DNA of 34,361 nt from Asaia bogorensis (GCA_945878455.1 CAMCUA010000005.1:1-34361), one strand, 5' to 3'. Shown: positions 23,736 to 33,391, numbered from the stretch's first letter. Numbers and translations: made by a program. The notes: generated from the sequence alone by a model not told the origin.

Positions 23736-23767
23736 TCTAAAAAACACTGGTCTTTTGGGTAATGTCC

Positions 23768-23794
23768 ATAAAAACAATATGAGCGTGTTTTTAT
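23768..23794. promoter_or_regulatory. AT-rich 9-bp inverted repeat upstream of cysH
   Basis: ATAAAAACA and TGTTTTTAT are perfect inverted repeats with a 9-nt spacer, 33 to 59 nt before the cysH start in an island that is far more AT-rich than its surroundings. An operator or UP-element-rich promoter is plausible. It could also be a weak hairpin downstream of hemF, but it has no flanking T-run on the minus strand. Confidence 0.4.
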
Positions 23795-23853
23795 AAACTT
23801 CAATCCATTTATTTTGTGTATATTAGCGTGCTGCCGCGAGGTCCTGCGTCGCC

Positions 23854-24726
23854 TCAGGGCCAGGCGACATCGGGTGGCAGCGACATCAGGATGGCTTCCG
23901 TATTGCCGCCGGTCATTAAGCCGAAGCGGGTTCCGCGGTCGTGCAGCAGGTTGAATTCCACATAACGGCCGCGCTTGATCCGCTGCGCCTGGCGGTCTTC
24001 CGGGGTCCAGCTTTCATCCATATGACGGCGCACCAGCCGGGGATAGACCTCGAGGAAGGATTCGCCAATGGCCCGAGTGAAGGCGAAATCGGCGCCCCAA
24101 TCGCCGGAATTTAGCCGGTCGTAAAAAATGCCGCCGACGCCGCGCGGCTCATTGCGGTGCGGCAGGAAGAAATAGCGATCGCACCAATCCTTATATTCGA
24201 CATAGGCCCCGGGGCGATAGGCGTCGCAGGCTGTCTGAAAGGCGGCGTGGAAATCCCGCGTATCGTCGGCCACTGGTGTGACGGGCGTCAGGTCGCCGCC
24301 GCCGCCAAACCACCAGTCGGCGGTAACGATCATGCGGGTGTTCATATGCGCCGCCGGCACATTGGGCGAACAGGGGTGGGCGACCAGTGAAATGCCGGAA
24401 GCCCAAAACCGAGGATCCTTGTCGGCGCCGGGAATCTCCTTGCGGAACGGCTCGGTAAACTCGCCCCAGACGGTCGATACGTTGACCCCGACCTTCTCGA
24501 ACACCCGGCCGCGCATTACGGCCATGACACCGCCGCCGGCCTCGCCCTCGGGCGGGCGTTGCCAGGCGGTGCGAACGAAACGCCCGGGCGCTCCGCTGCT
24601 GGCCGGATTGGGTCCGGCTACGGCGTCCTCGATGGCCTCGAAGGCGGAGCAGACGCGGTCGCGCAGGGTTGTGAACCAGTCGGCGGCCGCTTGCTTCTGG
24701 CGCTCGGCAGAAAGGTTCATCGGCAT
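23854..24726 (-). CDS. hemF: Oxygen-dependent coproporphyrinogen III oxidase
   Basis: A 290-residue protein matching HemF throughout: [71 protein letters not shown] and [20 protein letters not shown] with [10 protein letters not shown]. It converts coproporphyrinogen III to protoporphyrinogen IX in heme synthesis using O2, so the organism respires oxygen at least part of the time. Its ATG directly follows the trmL TGA (TGAATG), which implies coupled translation. A 7-bp stem (GTCGCCT/AGGCGAC, 23848-23868) spans the stop but has no T-run. Confidence 0.96.
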   Translation of the reverse strand: MPMNLSAERQKQAAADWFTTLRDRVCSAFEAIEDAVAGPNPASSGAPGRFVRTAWQRPPEGEAGGGVMAVMRGRVFEKVGVNVSTVWGEFTEPFRKEIPGADKDPRFWASGISLVAHPCSPNVPAAHMNTRMIVTADWWFGGGGDLTPVTPVADDTRDFHAAFQTACDAYRPGAYVEYKDWCDRYFFLPHRNEPRGVGGIFYDRLNSGDWGADFAFTRAIGESFLEVYPRLVRRHMDESWTPEDRQAQRIKRGRYVEFNLLHDRGTRFGLMTGGNTEAILMSLPPDVAWP

Positions 24727-25203
24727 TCAGTCCTGAGTTGGATGTTCGCTTGTTTGGCGCAAGGCCTCGCCCAATACCATCGCAGCGGACAGTGCGACGT
24801 TGAGCGACCGCAAACCGGCCCGCATGGGAATCCTTACGACGGCATCGGCCGCGGCATGAACGGCGACGGGAGCACCGGCGGCTTCGCTACCGACCATAAG
24901 ACAATCATCCTTAGCAAAGCGAAAGTCTGTATAGGGGATTGCTCCGCGCGTCGACAACAGGATCAGCCGACCGTGGGATGCCGAATCCGGTTGCTGCCGG
25001 GTGGCGATGAAGGCCTCCCAGGAGGCATGCCGGGTCATATCGACGCCGTCCAGATAATCCATGCCGGCCCGGCGCAGCCGCCGGTCGGACAAGACGAAAC
25101 CGGCCGGCTCGATCAGGTCGACTTGTGTGCCGAGGCAGGCGGCCAATCGGAGCATGGCGCCGGTATTCTGCGGGATATCGGGCTGAACGAGTATGAGGCG
25201 CAA
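24727..25203 (-). CDS. trmL: tRNA (cytidine/uridine-34 2'-O)-methyltransferase
   Basis: A SPOUT-class RNA methyltransferase of 158 residues if started at TTG 25203, which gives MRLILVQPDIPQNTGAMLRL, the family's standard beginning; E. coli TrmL has 157. Other motifs are DLIEPAGFVLSDRRLRRAGMD, DCLMVGSEAAGAP and VRIPMRAGLRSLNVALSAAM, the knot that binds SAM. It methylates the ribose of the wobble base in tRNA-Leu isoacceptors. An ATG at 25257 would add 18 basic residues and is less likely. The TTG has AGG about 9 nt upstream. It diverges from petA and couples to hemF. Confidence 0.9.
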   Translation of the reverse strand: MRLILVQPDIPQNTGAMLRLAACLGTQVDLIEPAGFVLSDRRLRRAGMDYLDGVDMTRHASWEAFIATRQQPDSASHGRLILLSTRGAIPYTDFRFAKDDCLMVGSEAAGAPVAVHAAADAVVRIPMRAGLRSLNVALSAAMVLGEALRQTSEHPTQD

Positions 25204-25304
25204 GGTTCTTGCCTGTTTGCCGCCACCTGGACGGCACCTAGTCGGTTGTATTCGCATGTGTCTTCGCCGGTCGGTTAGGCTGGGCCGGCCAAGCCTTTGT
25301 CCCT

Positions 25305-25332
25305 TTGCAAGCAAGGGGAATTGCATTATACC
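25305..25332 (+). promoter_or_regulatory. Possible sigma-70-type promoter for petABC
   Basis: TTGCAA (25305-25310) and TATACC (25327-25332) are separated by 16 nt and match sigma-70 hexamers at four positions or better. The site lies 137 nt before petA in the divergent gap with trmL. CCCTTTGC-aa-GCAAGGGG (25301-25318) forms a hairpin over the -35, which could be a regulator site. It has not been tested by any comparison. Confidence 0.35.
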
Positions 25333-25469
25333 CACGCCCGGAATCGGTTCTACGGCGGTCGGTGGCACGGCGCTCAAAAGCGGCTGTACTTCGGCTTCCA
25401 CTGTCCAAGACCACGGCTAGCTATCGACAGCCGGCCTCTCCGTATGGTGGGCGAGGAAAAGGATTGCGC

Positions 25470-26027
25470 ATGAGTGATACGGCAATGACGGCCCCCGGTG
25501 GTCATGACGACGACGGGACGACTCGACGGGATTTCCTTCTTTTCACGACCTTGACGGCGGGCGCGGTGGGTGCCGGGCTCTCGGTCTGGCCGCTCATCGA
25601 TACGATGAACCCGGCCAAGGACGTGCTGGCCCTGTCCTCGACTGAAGTCGATCTGACGCCGGTCCAGGAAGGACAGGCGATCACGGTCGTTTGGCGCGGC
25701 AAGCCGGTCTTCATCCGTCGCCGGACCCAGGCAGAAATCGCCGCCGCCCGTTCCGTGGTGGTGGCTGATCTCCCCGATCCGCAGCCTGACACTGCTCGTG
25801 TCAAACAGCCGGCGTGGTTGATCCTGGTCGGCGTCTGTACTCATTTGGGCTGCATTCCGCTGGGTCAGAAAAGCGGTGATGCACGGGGCGATTTCGGTGG
25901 TTGGTTCTGTCCCTGCCACGGTTCGCATTACGACACGTCCGGGCGCATTCGCCGGGGCCCGGCACCGGCAAATCTGCCCGTGCCGCCCTACGAATTCCTG
26001 AACGATACATCCGTCCGCATCGGCTAG
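25470..26027 (+). CDS. petA: Ubiquinol-cytochrome c reductase, Rieske iron-sulfur subunit
   Basis: A 185-residue protein starting at ATG with AGGA upstream. A twin-arginine motif [10 protein letters not shown] (18-27) and a following helix form the membrane anchor exported by Tat. The Rieske cluster ligands lie in CTHLGC (123-128) and CPCHGSHYD (147-155). This is the high-potential [2Fe-2S] subunit of the bc1 complex, taking electrons from ubiquinol to cytochrome c1 on the periplasmic side. It is the first gene of a classic three-gene fbc/pet operon; petB begins 11 nt after its stop. Confidence 0.98.
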   Translation: MSDTAMTAPGGHDDDGTTRRDFLLFTTLTAGAVGAGLSVWPLIDTMNPAKDVLALSSTEVDLTPVQEGQAITVVWRGKPVFIRRRTQAEIAAARSVVVADLPDPQPDTARVKQPAWLILVGVCTHLGCIPLGQKSGDARGDFGGWFCPCHGSHYDTSGRIRRGPAPANLPVPPYEFLNDTSVRIG

Positions 26028-26038
26028 GGGGCGCCACC

Positions 26039-27274
26039 ATGAGCAAGCCGACCTGGACCAACCCGGTTGTCCGGTGGATCGATTACCGCCTGCCGGTATT
26101 CACCTTCGCCAACGAACAGCTGATCGAATATCCGACGCCGAAGAACCTGAATTACTGGTGGAACTTCGGTTCTCTGGCCGGCATCGTGCTGGTGATCATG
26201 ATCGCCACCGGCATCTTCTTGGCCATGCACTACACACCGCATGTCAGCATGGCCTTTGCCAGCGTCGAACGCATCATGCGTGACGTGAACTACGGCTGGC
26301 TGATCCGCTACATTCACATGAACGGCGCGTCGTTCTTCTTCATCTGCATCTATATCCATCTGTTTCGCGGCCTCTATTACGGGTCCTACAAAAGCCCCCG
26401 CGAAATTTTGTGGATCATCGGCGTGTTGATCATCCTGACCATGATGGCCACCGCCTTCATGGGTTACGTGCTGCCCTGGGGCCAGATGAGCTTCTGGGGG
26501 GCGACCGTGATCACCAATCTGTTTTCGGCCATTCCGCTGATAGGCGAGTCCATCGTGTCTTGGTTGTGGGGCGGTTTCGCTGTCGACAACCCGACCCTGA
26601 ACCGCTTCTTCTCGCTGCACTATCTGTTGCCTTTCGTTATATTCGCCTTGGTCTTCCTGCACCTGTGGGCCTTGCATGCGCATCACTCCAGCAACCCGCT
26701 GGGTATTGAGATGAAGGGGCCGCAAGACTCTATCCCCTTCCACCCGTACTACACGGTGAAGGATGCCTTCGGGTTGGGCGTCTTGATGCTGGCGTTGTTG
26801 GGCTTCGTCTTCTTCGCGCCCAACTTCTTCGGCGAGCCGGACAATTACATCGAGGCGAACCCGCTGGTGACGCCGACCCATATCGTACCGGAATGGTACC
26901 TGCTGCCCTTCTACGCCATCTTGCGGGCGATCCCGAACAAGCTTTTAGGCGTCATCGCCATGTTCGGTTCGATCCTCATCCTGGTGCTGGTGCCGTGGCT
27001 GGATACCTCGCGGGTGCGCAGCGCGCGTTTCCGTCCGGTCTATCGGGTGTTCTTCTGGGTCTTCCTCGCCGATTGCATCGTGCTTGGCTATGTCGGCGCC
27101 AATCCGCCGGAAGGCTGGTTCATCACCGTCGGTCAGTTGTCCACCTTCTGGTATTTCTTCCACTTCCTGATCGTATTGCCCCTGGTCGGATGGTTGGAAC
27201 GACCCCGACCTTTGCCGGATAGTATTTCGGCATCGGTCATGACTGGTAAGGGCAAGGAGGCGGGTCATGCATAA
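26039..27274 (+). CDS. petB: Ubiquinol-cytochrome c reductase, cytochrome b subunit
   Basis: The 411-residue protein has eight membrane helices. Heme ligands pair as His93/His107 and His194/His208, each 14 apart, as required for two b hemes. The Qo-site PEWY motif is at 284-287. It moves electrons between the quinone sites of the bc1 complex. The start is the ATG at 26039 following GGGGCGCCACC; petC begins within its last codons (8-nt overlap), so synthesis of the subunits is coupled. The length agrees with alphaproteobacterial proteins. Confidence 0.98.
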   Translation: MSKPTWTNPVVRWIDYRLPVFTFANEQLIEYPTPKNLNYWWNFGSLAGIVLVIMIATGIFLAMHYTPHVSMAFASVERIMRDVNYGWLIRYIHMNGASFFFICIYIHLFRGLYYGSYKSPREILWIIGVLIILTMMATAFMGYVLPWGQMSFWGATVITNLFSAIPLIGESIVSWLWGGFAVDNPTLNRFFSLHYLLPFVIFALVFLHLWALHAHHSSNPLGIEMKGPQDSIPFHPYYTVKDAFGLGVLMLALLGFVFFAPNFFGEPDNYIEANPLVTPTHIVPEWYLLPFYAILRAIPNKLLGVIAMFGSILILVLVPWLDTSRVRSARFRPVYRVFFWVFLADCIVLGYVGANPPEGWFITVGQLSTFWYFFHFLIVLPLVGWLERPRPLPDSISASVMTGKGKEAGHA

Positions 27275-28028
27275 AGCTTTGCTCGCCCTACTGCTGGCCG
27301 GGACGGTTCTTGTACCGCAATCTTCGCCTCAGGCCGCCGAAGGCAGCGCGCCGCCGGCTCAGGCGTGGTCCTTCAAGGGGGTCTTCGGCACTTACGACCG
27401 GGCTGCTGCACGTCGCGGCCTGCAATTATATCGCGAGGTGTGCGCGGCCTGCCATTCGCTGAACCTGGTCGCCTTCCGACATCTCGGGGACATCGGTTTC
27501 CGCGAACCGGAGGTCAAGGCGGTGGCCGAAGCCTACAAGGTCAAGGACGGTCCCGACGATGCCGGCGACATGTTCGAGCGCGCCGGTCGGCCGAGCGATT
27601 ATTTCCCGGCGCCTTTCGCCAATGCCAAGGCGGCGCGTGCCTCTAACGGCGGCGCCTTGCCGCCGGATCTGTCGCTGATCGCCAAGGCGCGCAAGCAGGG
27701 ACCGGATTACCTTTATGCCCTGATGACGGGCTTCAAGGCGCCGCCGGCCGGCATGACGCTGATGCCGGGGATGAACTACAACGAATATTTCCCCGGCCAT
27801 CAGATCGCCATGGCGCCGCCCCTGGTGGAAGGCGCCCTGACCTTCGCCGATGGCACGACAGCGTCCGTTTCGCAGATGGCCAAGGATCTGGTGACGTTTC
27901 TTTCATGGACGGCGGAACCCGAGATGGAGGCGCGCAAGCGCCTGGGCGTCAAGGTGATGCTGTTCCTTCTGGTATTGACCGGCTTGCTTTATGCCTTGAT
28001 GCGAACCATCTGGCAGAAACTGCATTAG
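27267..28028 (+). CDS. petC: Cytochrome c1 subunit of the bc1 complex
   Basis: A 253-residue precursor with a signal peptide ([20 protein letters not shown], cleaved near AAEG). CAACH (59-63) binds heme c covalently. The later [16 protein letters not shown] region includes the axial Met, and a C-terminal helix [16 protein letters not shown] anchors it in the inner membrane. It passes electrons from the Rieske centre to soluble or membrane cytochrome c. The gene overlaps petB by 8 nt and is followed by a likely terminator. Confidence 0.98.
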   Translation: MHKALLALLLAGTVLVPQSSPQAAEGSAPPAQAWSFKGVFGTYDRAAARRGLQLYREVCAACHSLNLVAFRHLGDIGFREPEVKAVAEAYKVKDGPDDAGDMFERAGRPSDYFPAPFANAKAARASNGGALPPDLSLIAKARKQGPDYLYALMTGFKAPPAGMTLMPGMNYNEYFPGHQIAMAPPLVEGALTFADGTTASVSQMAKDLVTFLSWTAEPEMEARKRLGVKVMLFLLVLTGLLYALMRTIWQKLH

Positions 28029-28069
28029 GTCGGACCCGCCCGGTCCGTCCGGGCCGCCGAGTGATGAAG

Positions 28070-28113
28070 ACGCCCTCGTCGGCGGCCTGCGGTGGCCCGG
28101 CGGGGGCGTTTTC
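28070..28113 (+). terminator. Probable intrinsic terminator of petABC
   Basis: ACGCCC (28070-28075) pairs with GGGCGT (28104-28109), with further G-C pairing between, and is followed by TTTTCGTT. It lies 41 nt after the petC stop and before the ribosome site of the next gene, as expected for operon end. Confidence 0.6.
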
Positions 28114-28151
28114 GTTCCGCCGCGCTGTCGCGCGTCGGGTGGAGAAGTCGG

Positions 28152-29291
28152 ATGATCATGGTCCAGGCCGCCAAAGTTCCGCGCGCCGGGGTTATCCTGC
28201 GCGATGCAACCCTCGCCGACGTCCCAGCGTTATTGGGTTTGGAAGAACGCTGCTTTGCGATCGACCGCCTGTCACGGCGCAGCTTTCAGCACCTGGTCGC
28301 GCACGGAAATGCCATCTGCCAGCTGGTTGAGCGCCAAGATGATATTCTCGGCTACGTGCTGGTGCTGTTCCGACAGGGCTTACCGATGGCCCGTATGTAT
28401 TCCCTGGCCGTCGATCCCGATGCGCAGGGGCAGGGGCTCGGGCGCATGCTCCTGGAAGCCGGAGAGGCGGCGGCCCGGGCACGTAACTGCGTTACCATGC
28501 GGCTTGAAGCGCATCTTCATAACGATGCCGCCATCGGCCTTTATGCGGCGGCAGGGTATCGGGAGTTCGGCATCTATCCGGACTATTACGAGGATCACGC
28601 CGATGCCAAACGGTTCGAGAAGCGGCTGATTACCGGTCCGGGTCCCGACCAGACGCGGGTTCCTTATTATGCGCAGACCCTGGAATTCACCTGCGGGGCG
28701 GCGGCGCTGATGATGGCGATGGGGGCGCTCGACCGGAATCTTCGTCTCGACCGCCGGTTGGAGTTGCGCCTGTGGCGCGAATCGACCACGGTCTACATGA
28801 CCAAGGGCCACGGCGGCTCCGGACCGCATGGCTTGGCCTTGGCCGCTTATCGGCGGGGCTTCGATGTTCGGGTTCATGTCAGCGACGAGACGGATTTGTT
28901 CATCGATTCCGTGCGCAGCGCGCATAAGAAAGAAGTCATCCGTCTGGTCGAAGAAGATTTCCTCGCCGAGATCGCCGAGACCGATATGGTGGTGCAGCGC
29001 GGAAGGTTGGGCATCGACGATCTCGCCGCCTCTTTCGCCCGGGGTGCCGTGCCGGTGGTGATGGTCAGTTCCTATCGCTTCGATCGCAAGAAAATGCCGC
29101 ACTGGGTGACGCTGGCCGACATCGATGACCAGTTTGTCTATGTGCACGATCCCTTCGTCGACGTGAAAGAACAGCAAAGTGCCACCGACTGTATGAGCAT
29201 GCCGATACCGCGTGCTGAATTCGCCCGGATGGTCCGTTATGGCCGGGCTCAGCTCCAGGCCAGCATCGTGCTGGGCCCGGGCCGGCACTGA
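28152..29291 (+). CDS. GNAT acetyltransferase fused to a C39-type cysteine peptidase
   Basis: The 379-residue protein begins at ATG after GGAG. Residues about 13-158 are a RimI-like GNAT domain: MYSLAVDPDAQGQGLGRMLL (82-101) forms the acetyl-CoA loop and HNDAAIGLYAAAGY (123-136) carries the family Asn and Tyr. From about 170, a papain-like C39 peptidase follows. The Gln175-x5-Cys181 pair in YYAQTLEFTCGAAAL, His317 (KMPHWVTL) and Asp333 (VHDPFV) give a full catalytic set. The acetylated group and cleaved peptide are unknown. It precedes a RimK-type ligase by 16 nt, a pairing I recall elsewhere in proteobacteria. A peptide-modifying pathway is inferred. There is no signal peptide. Confidence 0.88.
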   Translation: MIMVQAAKVPRAGVILRDATLADVPALLGLEERCFAIDRLSRRSFQHLVAHGNAICQLVERQDDILGYVLVLFRQGLPMARMYSLAVDPDAQGQGLGRMLLEAGEAAARARNCVTMRLEAHLHNDAAIGLYAAAGYREFGIYPDYYEDHADAKRFEKRLITGPGPDQTRVPYYAQTLEFTCGAAALMMAMGALDRNLRLDRRLELRLWRESTTVYMTKGHGGSGPHGLALAAYRRGFDVRVHVSDETDLFIDSVRSAHKKEVIRLVEEDFLAEIAETDMVVQRGRLGIDDLAASFARGAVPVVMVSSYRFDRKKMPHWVTLADIDDQFVYVHDPFVDVKEQQSATDCMSMPIPRAEFARMVRYGRAQLQASIVLGPGRH

Positions 29292-29307
29292 GCGGCCGGC
29301 CCCCGCC

Positions 29308-30804
29308 GTGCTGGTCGTCATTGTCGATCGTTGGACCAAGCAACGGCTGCTCGAAGCAGGATTTGCCGATCTGAACGTGCGCGTTGTGACCGCCAGGGAA
29401 TACGTTGGCTTTCCCCGGGCCTTTGGGCGTCGCGGCACGCGGATCATCAATCTCAGTCGCCGTTACGCCTATATGGACTACGGCTACTACTGCTCGCTGC
29501 TGGCAGAAGCCCGCGGCCATCGGGTGATACCCACCGTGACCGGCATTCTCACCTTGGGCAGTCGCGCCTTGTCTCGCCTTGCCCTGCCGGAACTGGACGC
29601 CGCTCTGCGGCGGCGCATCTCGCGCCTGTCCGAACCGCCGGAACCGATGTTCGACCTGTTCGTCGCCTTCGGACAGACGGACGATTCCCGGTTTCAGAAG
29701 TTGGCCCGTCATGCCTTTGACCGATTCCGCTGCCCCTTGTTGCTGCTGCGGATCGAAAATCGCGAAGACGGCTGGTGCGTGCGCTCCGTCCGGGCGCTGG
29801 CCAGCCGCGATCTCAACGAAGACCGCTTCGCCCTGTTCCAGCTGGCGCTCGAGCGCCACCTGCGCGTCGGCTTCGGCCGGCAGGCTGCACGCAGCGCGCC
29901 GCGTTACAGCATCGCCATGCTGCACAATCCGCGTGAAGCCTTTCCGCCGTCATCGCCGCGCGCCTTGCGCCGCTTCATTCGGGCCGGCATGTCGCTGGGT
30001 ATGGAAGTGGAGCTGATCGAACCGAAAGATCTGTTGCAGATCGCTGAATACGACGCCCTGTTCATCCGCGAAACCACTTCCATCGACGATCACACCTATC
30101 GGGTGGCGCGCCGGGCCGAATACGAAGGCATGGTAGTTCTCGACGATCCGGATTCGATCGTGCGCTGTACCAACAAGGTCTTCCTGGCCGAACTGCTGGC
30201 CGCCAACGGCGTACCTTCGCCGCGCACCGTGGTATTGGAGCCCGACCGCCTGGCCGCCGCGGAATCGGAATTAGGCTATCCGATGGTCTTGAAGGTGCCC
30301 GACGGATCGTTTTCGCGCGGCATCCACAAAGTTCAGAATCGTGAGGAACTGCGCCAGCGTGCCAGCGAACTGTTCAAGCGGTCGGATGTGATTCTGGCGC
30401 AGCAGTATGTCTATACCGACTACGATTGGCGGGTCGGCATCCTCAACGGCCGGCCGTTGTTCGTCTGCCAGTACTTCATGTCGCGCCATCACTGGCAGAT
30501 CATTCGTCACGGGGCCAGCGGACCGGCCCTCGGGCGCGCCCGCACCTTCTCGGTCGAAGAAGCGCCGAAGGCTGTGGTCGAAACGGCGTTGCGCGCCGCC
30601 CGCCTCATCGGCGACGGATTGTACGGCGTCGACCTCAAGGAGACTGCCGACGGAGTCGTCGTCATGGAGGTCAACGACAATCCGAATATCGACGCTGGCA
30701 TCGAGGATCAGGTGATGGGCGATGCCCTGTATCTGGCGATCATGGAAGAATTCGCCCGGCGGCTCGATCATCGCCGCCGCTCCCCCGGCTCGCCGCCGCT
30801 CTGA
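29308..30804 (+). CDS. RimK-type ATP-grasp ligase with N-terminal RLAN domain
   Basis: A 498-residue protein from GTG 29308 (MLVVIVDRWTKQRLLEAGFA), 16 nt after the GNAT/C39 gene. About 1-195 is the RLAN-type domain often fused to RimK-like ATP-grasp enzymes, including IINLSRRYAYMDYGYYCSLL. The ATP-grasp domain spans about 200-490: NKVFLAELLAANGVPSPRTV, YPMVLKVPDGSFSRGIHKVQ and DVILAQQYVYTDYDWRVGIL. Metal ligands fit Asp442 in YGVDLKET and Glu454/Asn456 in VVMEVNDNPNID. RimK relatives add amino acids by amide bonds to protein tails or small acceptors. The target here is unknown. A frame continuing upstream overlaps the previous gene and is rejected. Confidence 0.88.
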   Translation: MLVVIVDRWTKQRLLEAGFADLNVRVVTAREYVGFPRAFGRRGTRIINLSRRYAYMDYGYYCSLLAEARGHRVIPTVTGILTLGSRALSRLALPELDAALRRRISRLSEPPEPMFDLFVAFGQTDDSRFQKLARHAFDRFRCPLLLLRIENREDGWCVRSVRALASRDLNEDRFALFQLALERHLRVGFGRQAARSAPRYSIAMLHNPREAFPPSSPRALRRFIRAGMSLGMEVELIEPKDLLQIAEYDALFIRETTSIDDHTYRVARRAEYEGMVVLDDPDSIVRCTNKVFLAELLAANGVPSPRTVVLEPDRLAAAESELGYPMVLKVPDGSFSRGIHKVQNREELRQRASELFKRSDVILAQQYVYTDYDWRVGILNGRPLFVCQYFMSRHHWQIIRHGASGPALGRARTFSVEEAPKAVVETALRAARLIGDGLYGVDLKETADGVVVMEVNDNPNIDAGIEDQVMGDALYLAIMEEFARRLDHRRRSPGSPPL

Positions 30805-30819
30805 CGCCTGCAGCTGCCA

Positions 30820-31209
30820 TTAGGGCCGATGGTCCATAAGTTCCCGCACTGCATGGACCAGATCGGCCATCCGCAGCGGTTTGCCCATGACGCGGATGGG
30901 TCCTAACGTATCCATGGTGGCAGGATCGACAGCTTCGCGCATGCCGGTCAACAGGATGACCGGCAGGTCGGCGCGAATGCGGCGCGCCTGTCCGATCAGT
31001 TCCTGACCGTCCATGATCGGCATCAATAGATCGGTCACCAAGACGTCGAAGGCATAGGGGTCGCGTGCCAATTCGGCCAGGGCTTCCACACCGTTGGTGT
31101 GGCCGGTGACCCGTAGTCCCAGGTGCCGCAACTGTACTTCGCTTGCCGCCAACAGTTCTCGTTCATCGTCGAGGAACAGCACGCGCGGCCCATCTTGCTC
31201 ATCAGCCAC
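30820..31209 (-). CDS. Single-domain response regulator (CheY-like receiver)
   Basis: The 129-residue protein is one receiver domain. Acidic residues Asp14-Asp15 (FLDDE), the phospho-acceptor Asp60 (VLVTDLLMP), Thr88 (LLTGM) and Lys110 (MGKPL) are all present, so it should be phosphorylated by a histidine kinase. No output domain or kinase gene is nearby. The start is GTG 31209 with GAGG upstream. It is convergent with the ATP-grasp ligase gene (15 nt) and divergent from mtnP. Whether it has a role in chemotaxis or stalk-type signalling cannot be told. Confidence 0.93.
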   Translation of the reverse strand: MADEQDGPRVLFLDDERELLAASEVQLRHLGLRVTGHTNGVEALAELARDPYAFDVLVTDLLMPIMDGQELIGQARRIRADLPVILLTGMREAVDPATMDTLGPIRVMGKPLRMADLVHAVRELMDHRP

Positions 31210-31373
31210 CGCTTGGTCCTCTTTCCCCTACCGCTCGCAAGGAGCCATGACTCGATGCTATTGGTAACACGACGTTCGTCGCAAGGCGATGGTCCCGCTA
31301 CCTCTCGAATGTAATTGCACCCTTGACTGTTCGATGCAAAAAATTGGCGCCAACCACGAGGGAATGAATTGAT

Positions 31374-32273
31374 ATGGCCCCAAATTCCGGCACGCCGCCG
31401 GTTGTCGGCATCATCGGCGGCAGCGGCGTTTACCAGATCGAGGGGCTGCAGAACGCTCAATGGCGGCGCGTCGCATCGCCCTTCGGCACACCGTCCGACG
31501 AATTCCTGTTCGGCGAGCTGGATGGGCAGGGCGTCGTCTTTCTGCCGCGTCATGGACGCGGCCACCGCATCCCGCCCAGCGAACTGAACTTCCGCGCCAA
31601 CATCGACGCCTTGAAGCGCTGCGGGGTTACCGAGATCGTCAGCCTCAGCGCCTGCGGCTCGTTCCGCGAGGATCTGCCGCCAGGCACCTTCGTCATCGTC
31701 GATCAATTTATCGATCGCACCTTCGCGCGCACCAAGTCTTTTTTCAGCACTGGCATGGTGGCGCACGTCGGTTTCGGCCACCCCGTCTGTTCGCGCCTCG
31801 GCGATCATCTGGAATCGGCCGCCGAGGGGTTGGGTATCGCGACGGTACGGCGCGGCACCTATCTGGTGATGGAAGGGCCGCAGTTTTCCACCTTGGCCGA
31901 GTCCAAGCTTTACCGCTCCTGGGGTTGCGATGTAATCGGCATGACCAACATGCCGGAAGCCAAACTCGCCCGCGAGGCCGAGATGTGCTACGCCACCGTC
32001 GCCATGGTCACCGACTACGACTGCTGGCATCCCGAGCATGACCACGTCACTGTCGATGCGGTGATCAAGGTACTGCTCGGCAACGCCGACAAGGCGCGCA
32101 ATCTGGTCAAGGCGACGATCCCCCGCTTGGCCGGACGTCAGGACATCTGCTCCGCCGGCTGTCACCGCGCCTTGGACAACGCCCTCATCACCGCGCCGGA
32201 GGCCCGCGATCCGGCTGTATTGGCCAAGCTCGATGCGGTCTCCGGGCGCGTGCTTGGCGTGCGCAGGCCATGA
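31374..32273 (+). CDS. mtnP: S-methyl-5'-thioadenosine phosphorylase
   Basis: A 299-residue family-2 nucleoside phosphorylase. Motifs are [36 protein letters not shown] then [46 protein letters not shown] and VTDYDCWH. The MTNMPE pattern marks the MTA-specific enzyme over general purine phosphorylases. It cleaves methylthioadenosine with phosphate to adenine and methylthioribose-1-phosphate. The 164 nt upstream hold no obvious regulator; a TTGACT exists at 31324 without a convincing -10. Its TGA overlaps the mtnA ATG (ATGA). Confidence 0.96.
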   Translation: MAPNSGTPPVVGIIGGSGVYQIEGLQNAQWRRVASPFGTPSDEFLFGELDGQGVVFLPRHGRGHRIPPSELNFRANIDALKRCGVTEIVSLSACGSFREDLPPGTFVIVDQFIDRTFARTKSFFSTGMVAHVGFGHPVCSRLGDHLESAAEGLGIATVRRGTYLVMEGPQFSTLAESKLYRSWGCDVIGMTNMPEAKLAREAEMCYATVAMVTDYDCWHPEHDHVTVDAVIKVLLGNADKARNLVKATIPRLAGRQDICSAGCHRALDNALITAPEARDPAVLAKLDAVSGRVLGVRRP

Positions 32274-33391
32274 AGGTCGGTGGGCGGCACTACCGTTCGA
32301 TCTGGCGCACGGCGGACGGCCGGGCCGTCGAGATCATCGACCAGACCAAACTGCCGCATGCCTTCGTCACGTGCCGGCTGGAGACGGTTGCCGATGCCGC
32401 CCATGCCATTCAGGTCATGCTGGTGCGGGGCGCGCCGCTGATCGGGGCGACTGCCGCCTATGGCCTGTGCCTGGCCCTGCGCGACGATCCGTCCGACCAG
32501 GCCTTGCGCACCGCCTACGACGCCTTGGTCGTCACCCGGCCGACGGCGATCAACTTGCGATGGGCTTTGGACGAGATGCTGGCTGTGCTCGCCCAGCTTC
32601 CGACCAGTCGCCGCACCGAAGCCGCTTGGCGCCGCGCCGCTGAGCTGTGCGACGAGGATGTAGCAATCAATTCGGCGATCGGCGAGCACGGCCTGGAATT
32701 GATCCGCCAGGCATGGCAACGCAAGGGCCAGCGTGGCCGTGTCGAGGTATTGACTCATTGCAATGCCGGTTGGCTGGCCACTGTCGACTGGGGCACGGCG
32801 CTGGCGCCGCTCTACAAGGCGCACGATGCTGGTATCCCGATTCACGTCTGGGTCGACGAAACCCGGCCGCGCAATCAGGGCGCTCACCTGACCGCTTGGG
32901 AGTTGGGCGGACATGGTGTGGCGCACACCGTCATCGTCGATAACGTCGGCGGCCATCTGATGCAGCGTGGCCAGGTCGATCTCTGCATCGTCGGCACCGA
33001 CCGCACCACGGCCGGCGGCGATGTGTGCAACAAGATCGGCACCTACCTGAAGGCGCTGGCCGCCCATGACAATGGCGTGCCCTTTTATGTCGCGCTGCCG
33101 TCGCCGACCATTGATTGGAACCTGGAGAGCGGCGCCGACATTCCCATCGAACAGCGTACGCCCGACGAGGTGGCCCGCATCGCCGGGCGCACCGCCGACG
33201 GATCTGTGGTCGAGATCACGATAACGCCGGAAAACAGCCCGGCAGCGAACTATGCCTTCGATGTGACCCCGGCCCGTCTCGTCACTGCCCTGATCTGCGA
33301 ACGCGGCGTCTGCGCCGCCTCGCGCGCCGGATTGCTCGGCCTGTTTCCAGAACGGGTCCCCGAAGCTAAGGGCGGTGGCGGGCCGATTTGA
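32270..33391 (+). CDS. mtnA: Methylthioribose-1-phosphate isomerase
   Basis: The 373-residue protein matches MtnA/eIF2B-alpha-like isomerases: [30 protein letters not shown] with the catalytic Cys164, [19 protein letters not shown] and [20 protein letters not shown] with Asp244. It turns methylthioribose-1-phosphate into methylthioribulose-1-phosphate. It overlaps mtnP by 4 nt. None of mtnB, mtnC or mtnD follows, so downstream use may be an aldolase or RuBisCO-like shunt as known in Rhodospirillum rubrum, or genes elsewhere. The last residues (AKGGGGPI) and the TGA stop run into a REP-like palindrome, so the native 3' end may have been changed. Confidence 0.96.
   Translation: MKVGGRHYRSIWRTADGRAVEIIDQTKLPHAFVTCRLETVADAAHAIQVMLVRGAPLIGATAAYGLCLALRDDPSDQALRTAYDALVVTRPTAINLRWALDEMLAVLAQLPTSRRTEAAWRRAAELCDEDVAINSAIGEHGLELIRQAWQRKGQRGRVEVLTHCNAGWLATVDWGTALAPLYKAHDAGIPIHVWVDETRPRNQGAHLTAWELGGHGVAHTVIVDNVGGHLMQRGQVDLCIVGTDRTTAGGDVCNKIGTYLKALAAHDNGVPFYVALPSPTIDWNLESGADIPIEQRTPDEVARIAGRTADGSVVEITITPENSPAANYAFDVTPARLVTALICERGVCAASRAGLLGLFPERVPEAKGGGGPI

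Noticed and set aside
24559-25278. A 239-codon plus-strand frame opposite hemF and trmL
   Set aside because: Antisense shadow; both opposite genes match known families over full length.
26024-26881. A 285-codon minus-strand frame opposite petB
   Set aside because: It is an obvious mirror of cytochrome b codons, giving strings of His, Asp and Gln.
31035-32165. A 376-codon minus-strand frame reaching from inside mtnP into the response regulator gene
   Set aside because: It covers mtnP antisense and reads the response regulator in a shifted frame; the receiver domain with all key residues is in the other frame.
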